NCBI GenBank assembly: GCA_036939355.1
Contig: JALLAP010000467.1
Coordinates: 1-13,925, forward strand
DNA length: 13,925 nucleotides
Source of the DNA: Thalassiosira profunda
Lineage: Eukaryota; Bacillariophyta; Thalassiosirophyceae; Thalassiosirales; Thalassiosiraceae
Direction of reading: 5' to 3'
Shown: positions 7,942-13,925 of the stretch, piece by piece
How the letters are laid out: each line of letters opens with the position of its first letter
How positions within the stretch are numbered: position 1 is the first letter of the stretch
Notes under the pieces: generated by a model
What the model was told of the DNA's origin: nothing
The model's input: the letters and a program-made list of their open reading frames with translations, nothing else
Databases searched by the model: none
Made by a program: the position numbers and the translations under genes

Positions 7942-8961
7942 ATGCATTGGTGCTGGCACATCATGATGTGCACCAAAACCAGTGAGGATGGGGACGCGGC
8001 GACGGAGCCGGTTCCAGCCGCACAATCCAATCCACCGACCGATCGAATGCAACGGCGGCGAGAGAAGAAACGGAGGAAGAAGGAACTCCGACAACTGGCG
8101 AAGGATGCCGCTGTGCAAACCCAAACTAGTGGCGATTCGGGTGCAACTGCGGCACCGCCTCTGACAGACCAGCCGCAACCCGTCCTCAATCCCAAGCCAC
8201 TCATCGTGCTGGATCTCAACGGGATACTGTGCCATCGCCGACGAGCACACACGCAACAATTCAACCCCAACACAATCTACCGGCCGTCAGTTGGACACGT
8301 CGCCAACACAGAAATCATCCCCCGATCGGACCTAAACGAGTTCCTGACGCTGCTGCACGACAATTTCCGCCTGGCCATCTGGACGAGCGCCACGCGAAAG
8401 ACGGCGCGGGAATTGGTGCGATTATTGATACCGCCAGAGGTGCGAGAGCGGCTGGTGTTCGTGTGGCATCGCAGCTTTTGCAATTTGGTCGAGAGCAAAT
8501 CCGGTGCAGCGGAGGCATCTTCGGCGAAAACGGAAGGATCGGGGGCGACGCAAGCAGATGGACAAAGGAAAAGGAGGAAGCGGAGGCGAACAACGTCCAG
8601 GATCGAAAAGCTGTGCAACGCAGATGATACAGAAAGCACCACAACCCAAACGCTGTCGCACGAGGACGTCACGGCCGTCAAGTGCCTCTCCAAAGTGTGG
8701 TCCGCGCACCGCAGCTGGGACGCCACCAACACCATTATCCTCGACGATTCGCCAGAAAAATGCCCCGATCGGCACGGCCGGAATGCGCTGCACCCCCCAC
8801 CAATCTGTGGAACGACGACGCGCGTGGACATTGATGACGATGAGGCGAACCAGAGGATGCAGCGCGACTTTTTCCGGCTACTCGCCGAGCATTGGGCGCT
8901 GCCGACAAAGGACTTGATGGCCTTTTTGGACGAGCACGCGGACAGTTACAACATGAGGTGA
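7942..8961 (+). CDS. FCP1/NIF-type HAD-fold protein with a variant catalytic motif
   Basis: Single exon, 339 residues from the ATG at 7942; ATGs at 7963, 7966 and 8047 are alternative starts. A basic stretch (RRREKKRRKKELRQ, about 37-50) precedes an FCP1-homology domain. HAD motif I reads LDLNGIL (D91, N93), motif II is WTSAT (147-151), a motif III lysine is likely K247 or K251 in VKCLSKVW, and motif IV is DDSPEK (D268-D269). FCP1-family phosphatases attack phosphoserine in proteins such as the RNA polymerase II CTD using DxDx(T/V). Here the second Asp, the general acid/base, is Asn. Between motifs II and III is a low-complexity insert with a second basic cluster (RKRRKRRR, about 209-216), so nuclear localisation is inferred. 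DLNG versions occur in plant FCP1-like proteins, as I recall. Whether it is an active phosphatase is open. Confidence 0.85.
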   Translation: MHWCWHIMMCTKTSEDGDAATEPVPAAQSNPPTDRMQRRREKKRRKKELRQLAKDAAVQTQTSGDSGATAAPPLTDQPQPVLNPKPLIVLDLNGILCHRRRAHTQQFNPNTIYRPSVGHVANTEIIPRSDLNEFLTLLHDNFRLAIWTSATRKTARELVRLLIPPEVRERLVFVWHRSFCNLVESKSGAAEASSAKTEGSGATQADGQRKRRKRRRTTSRIEKLCNADDTESTTTQTLSHEDVTAVKCLSKVWSAHRSWDATNTIILDDSPEKCPDRHGRNALHPPPICGTTTRVDIDDDEANQRMQRDFFRLLAEHWALPTKDLMAFLDEHADSYNMR

Positions 8962-9012
8962 AGGCCCTCGTCGCTGGTGCTGAAGTTTAATGCATAGCAG
9001 AGCCGCGAATTC
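8962..9012. other. Tail-to-tail spacer, FCP1-like / DUF1499 genes
   Basis: Fifty-one bp separate two convergent stop codons, so the 3' UTRs very probably overlap. No recognisable signal is present beyond a TAATGCATAG stretch. Confidence 0.6.
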
Positions 9013-10061
9013 CTAGAGCGATTTGACCCCGTTCTCTTCCGCATAGCCACGGTGCGTCTCGAGCAACACCCCCGGCGCGTCCCATCCTTTCTCCCGCAGG
9101 CCCTTCGCGATGAAGTTGATTCGCTTTGCATTGACGCCGAAGTCCAACTGCAAAAGGGTGCAATGATTAGAGCGTGCATGTTGATGTAAGAGAAATATGA
9201 ATTGCAACAAACTGAAAAGACTCACGTATCCCAGGCGACTGCTCGAGCGAACTTGCACCGCGTTGCTGTCCTTTCCGTCGTCGACAAACGCCAGCTCCAA
9301 ATCATCAATGTACCCCGCCTTTAGGCTCTCGAATTGCGCATAGATGTATCCGCTTTTGGGATCAAAAGTAACGATCTCGAATCCGCCGCCGTCAATGTTG
9401 GATTGGCCCGGTTGGTACGCTTGCACCACCTCGTGCAACTGCTGAAACGCCTCCTCGCGCGACGAGAACTTACTGGCCGGCCATTTGAAGGGCGGGATGT
9501 TGGTATCGGGCGAGTCCTCGATGTTGTCGTTCGAGCAAAAGCAGTTGGGTGCTGCAGAAAGAGTATGAGATCGGGATATCACACAACAACAATGTGCATG
9601 CATGGATGCGATGCACACTCACCGGCACCGCACTCTTTCAGGCCCAAGTATTCTTCGCCTGCCAAGTTCTTCCGCATCGCAACGCCCAGTCCCTTCGGCT
9701 GATATTATGCAGAGGTAACCGACTGCAATGAGCACATGATATTGTATGTGGATAGAGAGAAGGGCGGTATCTTTTTCTTTCTCACCTTGGATCCCCGCTG
9801 CTTCGGCCGATCATCGTACTGGTTCGATATCTTGTTGGGAAACGCGCCGGCTTCGGATGTCAGGGTACCAAACGCCCCCACCCCGATCATTAGCGACTTG
9901 GCGAGGGTCTCGCGCCGCGTCATCGCAGCATCGCCCTCGTTTGCATCGCTCCGCTCGGCATTCAACGCCGCGGGTGCTCGGGGAGCGCCATATGTGCGAG
10001 GCCCGGCAAAGGCGGCGCAGGACGCGATGCCAGCGAGGAGGAGGGCGGCTGTGAGGTGCAT
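9013..10061 (-). CDS. DUF1499 protein with thylakoid-lumen targeting leader (4 exons)
   Basis: Exons on the minus strand are 10061-9786, 9698-9623, 9551-9226 and 9147-9013, giving 270 residues; introns are 87, 71 and 78 bp with GT-AG ends. Residues 1-17 form a signal peptide ending CAA before F18-A-G, resembling the ASAFAP motif of complex red plastids. Residues 18-46 are transit-like. R49-R50 starts a twin-arginine signal with a hydrophobic core and an AGA/F cleavage site near 73. The mature part is DUF1499-like, with the APNCFCS motif, GYIYAQFES, a DD-E-FVDDG segment and [20 protein letters not shown], the last assembled by removing intron 3. DUF1499 proteins have no firmly assigned reaction, and the lumen location is inferred from the leader. 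It is convergent with the FCP1-like gene and divergent from the PRA1 gene. Confidence 0.88.
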
Positions 10062-10329
10062 CGTGTTGGTGGGCGTCGGAGTGAGCGTCGGGAGGCGGGA
10101 GCGCCGATCAGAGCGGGGATTTCTAATTTGCCAGCCCTAAGCAAAACTTACAATGTTGGTGCACCACCAAATGGTACTTTAGTTTATCGTTTTATTTGCG
10201 TAGAGCTGCCGCTGCAAGCCAGTGTTTTCCCGTGAGTTGCCCGTTGCGCTCCTTTGCTCGTTGCTTAGTTCTCACCCTCTCCGCGCTCCTTCCCCTGCCC
10301 CTGGTGGCGCTCTCCCCCCGCCTCCCAGG
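10062..10329. promoter_or_regulatory. Divergent promoter, DUF1499 / PRA1 genes
   Basis: This 268-bp head-to-head spacer has an AT-rich core at about 10140-10200 between GC-rich leaders. The core holds TTGGTG-CAC-CACCAA (10156-10170), an inverted repeat that contains the 10-bp palindrome TGGTGCACCA (10157-10166). These may be shared regulatory sites. No gene is visible. Confidence 0.45.
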
Positions 10330-11228
10330 ATGAGCACCGTGTCCGACACCACCCCCACGCGGCGGCGCGCGGCGGAGCCGAGCAACGATGTCCTCCTGGC
10401 GTCTATCGGCGATGAAAACGGCACAACTGGCGCCACCCCCGACAACAGCAAAACTAGGCGGGGCTTGCACCTCGAGCTCGGCCCGCTCGTCATCAGCGGC
10501 GCGGCCCTCGACCGCGTGAGGGCGCGGGCGTCCTCGTTGTAAGTTTTGGGCATGGCTAGGTTTATCTTTTGTTGCAACTTGCAATCCGCATTGAGCCGTT
10601 TCTCACACTCTTTGCAAACGGCAACGAACCCACATTAAATTGCAGCACCTCCCGGCTGACGATGGACACCCTCCGCCCTCTCCCGCAATTCCTCGGCGTG
10701 ACCGGTCCCTCCTTCTGCATTGCCGCGGACGCCTTCAGCCCGCCCATTTCCCTGACGCGGCAGACGGACAAAAGCTCCCTCGAGAAGTTCCTCTCACGGC
10801 TGTCTCGCAACCTGTCCTACTTTGCAACCAACTACGCCGTGGTGGCGCTCTGCACCGTCGTAGTCGTGGCGCTGATGCATCCCGGAATGCTGGTCTACGT
10901 GGGCGCCACCTTCGGTCTGTGGTGGCTGCACGTGATTGTCATTCGGGAGGACGTCCGGCTGGTGGTTGCCAATAAAGATCTCAACGATATCTTTACCCCG
11001 AAGCGACGGTCGTGGATATTGACGGTGTGGACGATCTGGGTGGCAATTGCCAAGTGCCTGCGGCCGTCGATGAAGGGGATGGCCATTAGCGGGGCGTTGG
11101 TGCTCTTTCATGCACTGATGAGGGACCCTTCAAAATTGGCGAAGGATATTGTGTCCTCCCGATCGGGGCAGTCGGGGTCGGACAGCGATGGAAGCGAGGT
11201 CATCGTGGATCGAGACGATGCTGTTTGA
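10330..11228 (+). CDS. PRA1-family (prenylated Rab acceptor) membrane protein, 2 exons
   Basis: Exons 10330-10538 and 10646-11228 are joined across a 107-bp GT-AG intron that splits a Phe codon, giving 263 residues. The N-terminal 69 residues are hydrophilic. Exon 2 starts the conserved core with RPLPQFLG, then [13 protein letters not shown] (NLSYF 125-129), the typical PRA1 entry to the first hydrophobic block (about 132-170). A short basic/acidic loop follows (REDVRLV to TPKRRS), then a second hydrophobic block (about 192-230). The tail is Ser/Asp/Gly-rich. PRA1/Yip3 proteins sit in ER and Golgi membranes and help recruit prenylated Rab GTPases during vesicle transport. The four-helix hairpin layout and NLSYF support the family. 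The N terminus is longer than in the small human protein but similar to many algal and plant members. Confidence 0.9.
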
Positions 11229-11403
11229 GGTGGTTTGGGGGAGACTCACAATCCAGAAGCGAAGCAAAATTGCCTTGGGGGGAATGGCCTCGAGCCAACG
11301 GCATTCACAAACAGACAGAAAGATACCCCTTCCCTTCAAACAACAAAGTATTCATTGATGAGAGAGATGAGAGAGAGAGTGAACAGTGGATTAACATAAA
11401 ACG
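11229..11403. other. Tail-to-tail spacer, PRA1 / DUF760 genes
   Basis: These 175 bp lie between convergent stop codons and carry both 3' UTRs. They include a GA-rich simple repeat and an AT-rich TTAACATAAAA stretch near the minus-strand stop. No gene is visible. Confidence 0.5.
11360..11379. repeat. Short GA-rich microsatellite
   Basis: A run of GA dinucleotides interrupted once by AT lies in the shared 3' region. It is probably neutral. Confidence 0.6.
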
Positions 11404-13244
11404 TCACTCCAGCATTTGCCTCCACTCGCCAGTAGCCTCGGTCTCCCGCAATCGATACCCGATGACCAACTGCCACAGCGCCAGCTGCTGCAACGCCGAT
11501 CCTGGCAATTCCATCTCCTTTTCCTTGCCTGCTGCAGCGGCATTTCCGCCGCCGTCCGGCCCACCCTCTAACACGAACTCGATCAGCATCTTCATCGAAT
11601 CAACCACCTCCGGTGAGATGCCCTGCGTGAGCGATTTCACATCGCCCTGCAGGCTAGCGATGTAGCTGGCGATCCCTCCCGCGCTGCCAGGGCCAGGGAC
11701 GGCTTGATTGACAAACGAGCTGCCACCAGCATCGCCGTTTTCCGCAATGCCCATCTCCTTGGGATCGATGCCCTTCTCCTGCGCCAGCTCCCGCTTGAGC
11801 TCCAGCGCCTGGGCTTTCAGATCGTTGACGTATTCTTGCGCGTCGACCTCGATGACCTTTCCGTCTTCCAGTTCCACCTGGATGGTGCCCGAGAGCGCCG
11901 GCTCGCCGAACAGGTCCTCTGCCTCGTCATCATCCTCGTCGTCTTCCGTCGATGCCGGCAGGCGAAAGCCATTCTTTTGCTCCCCTTTTGATTCCGCATT
12001 GTCGTTTATTTGCGTCACCACGCCGAATCCCTCCTCGAACTCCTCCCAGCTCACCCTCCCGTCGTTGTTCGAGTCGAAGAACTCCAGGAAGGTGTTTACC
12101 TCGAACGCAGGCGGTNTCCCAGCTCACCCTCCCGTCGTTGTTCGAGTCGAAGAACTCCAGGAAGGTGTTTACCTCGAACGCAGGCGGCTTCCCTTCATAA
12201 ACATCGGCGAGCATGGCCTCGATCTCGTCCCGCTCGAGGTAGCCGTTCCCGTCCTTGTCGATACGCTGGAACGCCGCGCGGTATTCCTCCAGCGTGGTGC
12301 CCTCTCCCTGGATGTTCATGAGGCTCTTCAGCGCCAATACATATTCCGCATTGCGAAACATATAGCCGGTCATTTGCAATTGGAAGCACAGGTTGCCAAG
12401 CTTCTCCGACGAGGCCTGGACGATGGTTTCCACGCCCATGGCGGGATTGCTCAGGCTCCCCAACAGCGATCCCACCGCGCCCGTCATCGCCGCCACGACT
12501 TCGGGATTGGCCTCCCGCACGAACCGCCCGATGGCCTCGTTGGGCCGCTCCCGCGAGACCGTGCGAAAGAGCGCGGTGGAGGGGTTGGTGGACTTGCCGC
12601 TCTCAATGTCCTCCACGCGCGAGCGCAGCGTGGAGAGCGCTCCGCCCCAATCGAGGGGCGACGTGTTGAGCTCCCGCGATTGCCGCGCCAGCGCCTTCAT
12701 CGACGTGAGGCTTTGCGGGGATTCGTTATCTGCAAATTNTGAGCTCCCGCGATTGCCGCGCCAGCGCCTTCATCGACGTGAGGCTTTGCGGGGATTCGTT
12801 ATCTGCAAATTCGCTCGGCGCCGACTGGGCGTATGGATCGTCGTCGGTGATATCTCCGTCGTCGTCTTCGTCGTCGCCGTAGATGAGGCTCGTATCGGAC
12901 ACGGTCAGTTTGTCGTCGGCGGCATCCCCAGACGATGAGGCGCGGATGAGGGCGTCGTCCGATGGCAATTCCTTGTCGTTCGTGTTCGAGCTTTCATCGT
13001 TGCTGTCGTTGCTGCTGTTGTCGTCGTCAGATTTTGAAGAATGCAGGATACAGTTGTGTCGTCTGCGCCCATATCGATGCGTTATTGTATGGGATGCATC
13101 TATAGCAGCGACGGTGGCAGCACACGTCGATGGGAATGATTGAGACACAAAATCGGTGAATGCCGTTCGATGCGGCTGCAACGACGATCGCGGCATCACA
13201 AACGGCCGGGCCAGCGGCGCCGACAGGAGGAGCAGGGCGAGCAT
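11404..13244 (-). CDS. DUF760 / EF-hand pair / DUF760 protein with leader (split by assembly artefacts)
   Basis: The minus-strand frame runs from the ATG at 13244 to the TGA at 11404-11406. Two 73-bp duplications with an N (see the repeat entries) break it; collapsing them leaves 1695 bp, a 564-residue frame without introns. The start at 13244 is chosen because it opens a hydrophobic signal sequence ([14 protein letters not shown]); the open frame upstream (ATG at 13367) would bury it. Residues 60-160 are Ser/Asn/Asp-rich. A DUF760-like region (about 200-285) has [20 protein letters not shown]. Two canonical EF-hand loops follow: [12 protein letters not shown] (305-316) and [12 protein letters not shown] (342-353). 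After an acidic linker and a coiled-coil-like helix, a second, more diverged DUF760-like region (about 478-564) has [12 protein letters not shown] and [17 protein letters not shown]760 proteins in plants are plastid-associated and of unknown activity. Ca2+ binding and plastid location are inferred. Confidence 0.85.
12044..12187. repeat. 71-bp perfect direct repeat around one N (assembly artefact)
   Basis: Copy A (12044-12114) and copy B (12117-12187) are identical by eye, separated by a T and the N at 12116. The sequence encodes EF-hand 2. Keeping one copy restores the frame into the linker, while keeping both shifts it by one base. This is best explained as two contig ends that overlap but were joined as a gap. 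Confidence 0.9.
12667..12811. repeat. 72-bp perfect direct repeat around one N (assembly artefact)
   Basis: Copy A (12667-12738) and copy B (12740-12811) are identical by eye, with the N at 12739 between them. The offset is again 73 bp. Collapsing the copies rejoins the N-terminal leader part of the DUF760 protein with its first domain in frame. Confidence 0.9.
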
Positions 13245-13708
13245 GGCGGGCGCGGAGGTTGCAACGCCGCTGCCCTTCCGCCGCGGATGGGGGTAGTATC
13301 GCCTGGCGGGCGTGCTCTCGATTTCTTCTTCTCCTCTTCTTTCACTTCTCTTTTTCAGAAGTTCCAAGTGGCACTTACTCCCTTACCTAAGGCCTCTCCT
13401 ATTACGTATGAGTAAGTATCTACTTTACATACATGCGTAGGAATTAGTAACCAAATGATTTGAACTGAACTGAAATTTGCTGACCGAGAGCTGGAGCCAC
13501 CTCGAGCGAGCGAGAGGGTGCACATCTAGTGAACGTTCACCTGCCCACGCCGTTCACAGCAAGCCATGAGAGGTTCAAGGGACATTGTCCCGATGAACGG
13601 CTTCTTTTGCCCCGAACAGCACCGCCGTCCGTTTGAGGTCGCTGGCTGCATGCCTGCCAAAGTTGATATGTGCCTCATAATCTCATCTCTCCATCCCCAT
13701 CGTCCACC
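13245..13708. promoter_or_regulatory. Divergent promoter region with TGAAC/GTTCA cluster
   Basis: These 464 bp separate the DUF760 gene (minus) from the Pro-rich gene (plus). The left end has a pyrimidine-rich tract (about 13317-13355), purine-rich in the leader of the minus-strand gene. An AT-rich block spans about 13375-13490. Between 13461 and 13598 the word TGAAC or its complement occurs seven times. The last ~100 bp are probably the 5' UTR of the right-hand gene. No gene is supportable here. Confidence 0.5.
13529..13540. promoter_or_regulatory. 12-bp perfect palindrome GTGAACGTTCAC
   Basis: This is a perfect inverted repeat of the TGAAC word, followed by a further GTTCAC at 13552-13557. 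Palindromic half-sites like this are typical of binding sites for dimeric transcription factors. The factor is unknown. Confidence 0.4.
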
Positions 13709-13925
13709 ATGTACCACCAACACCCGCAGCACCGCTCCCCGCCCGCCGCCTGGCCAGGCCATCCCTACCACCCCGCCGCCAAGGGCGCGCCCGCGCCGCA
13801 CGGGGCTCCGGTCCGCGCGCCCATGCCGCCGCCGATCCACTTCCCTCCTGGCCGGCCGGTGGGCGGGGCATACTACCCGCCGCCGACTCACAGCCCCGCC
13901 GGCCCGACAGCCACCGCTCCCACCC
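13709..13925 (+). CDS. Pro/His/Ala-rich protein, N-terminal fragment
   Basis: The ATG at 13709 sits in a strong context (CCACCATGT) and opens a frame that runs without a stop to the window edge (72 codons). It reads MYHQHPQHRSPPAAWPGHPY and continues with Pro, His, Ala and Gly repeats, including PMPPP and YYPPP. Such low-complexity N termini are common in algal RNA-binding and transcription regulators, but no domain is visible and no function can be assigned. The composition, codon phase and start context favour a real gene. The antisense frame at 13526-13891 is Arg-rich and looks like its shadow. Confidence 0.55.
   Translation, partial: MYHQHPQHRSPPAAWPGHPYHPAAKGAPAPHGAPVRAPMPPPIHFPPGRPVGGAYYPPPTHSPAGPTATAPT

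Noticed and set aside
7621..8259. Upstream extension of the TPR protein to 687 residues on the minus strand
   Set aside because: The added 213 residues cross the C-tract promoter and run antisense to the FCP1-like gene, with low-complexity content and no recognisable motif. The ATG at 7620 opens a typical basic N terminus.
11930..12742. Two separate EF-hand genes, or a tandem EF-hand duplication
   Set aside because: The apparent split and extra half EF-hand come from identical sequence on both sides of the N positions. Collapsing them gives one continuous frame.
13317..13365. Pyrimidine tract ending in TTTTTCAG as a plus-strand splice acceptor
   Set aside because: No coding frame or donor lies on the plus strand around it. 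It is better read as purine-rich leader of the minus-strand DUF760 gene.
13526..13891. Minus-strand 121-residue Arg/Gly-rich frame
   Set aside because: It is antisense to the Pro-rich start at 13709, with no motif or start context; it is a compositional shadow.
1..13925. Mobile elements, defence systems, CRISPR arrays, tRNA or rRNA genes
   Set aside because: No transposase or reverse transcriptase motifs, terminal repeats, spaced repeats or cloverleaf structures were seen. All long frames are explained by the listed genes or their shadows.

Overview
The window is nuclear DNA of a eukaryotic alga that probably carries a secondary, red-lineage plastid, such as a diatom or another photosynthetic stramenopile. 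Three things point there. Protein-coding genes are compact and have short GT-AG introns of 64-107 bp. One gene (9013-10061, minus) encodes a leader in three parts: a signal peptide with a Phe at the predicted cleavage point, a transit-like stretch, and a twin-arginine thylakoid signal. Other gene content (plant-type two-pore channel, DUF760 protein with EF-hands, SKI2, PRA1) fits the same source. The species cannot be fixed from sequence alone.

Layout, left to right: (1) 1-1487 plus, the C-terminal half of a two-pore cation channel with an EF-hand, four exons, 5' end outside the window; (2) 1740-6104 plus, an intronless SKI2 RNA helicase; (3) 6196-7620 minus, a TPR protein resembling the ribosomal-protein chaperone Acl4; (4) 7942-8961 plus, an FCP1/NIF-type HAD-fold protein with an altered catalytic motif; (5) 9013-10061 minus, a four-exon DUF1499 protein predicted to enter the thylakoid lumen; (6) 10330-11228 plus, a two-exon PRA1-family membrane protein; (7) 11404-13244 minus, a leader-bearing protein in which two DUF760-like regions flank a pair of canonical EF-hands; (8) 13709-925 plus, the Pro/His/Ala-rich start of a gene that runs off the right edge.

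From gene 2 onward the strands alternate strictly. Tail-to-tail pairs are 51-175 bp apart and head-to-head pairs share promoters of 268-464 bp. The genes do not form a pathway; they are housekeeping functions (RNA decay, ribosome assembly, trafficking, Ca2+ signalling, plastid proteins) packed tightly.

Gene 7 appears broken twice, but each break is a single N inside a perfect 71-72 bp direct repeat. These look like unmerged contig overlaps. Collapsing both gives one continuous 564-residue reading frame.

I found no mobile element, CRISPR array, tRNA, rRNA or defence-like system. The most interesting items are the DUF760/EF-hand/EF-hand/DUF760 architecture, the Asp-to-Asn change in the FCP1-like protein, and a dense cluster of TGAAC/GTTCA words upstream of gene 8.
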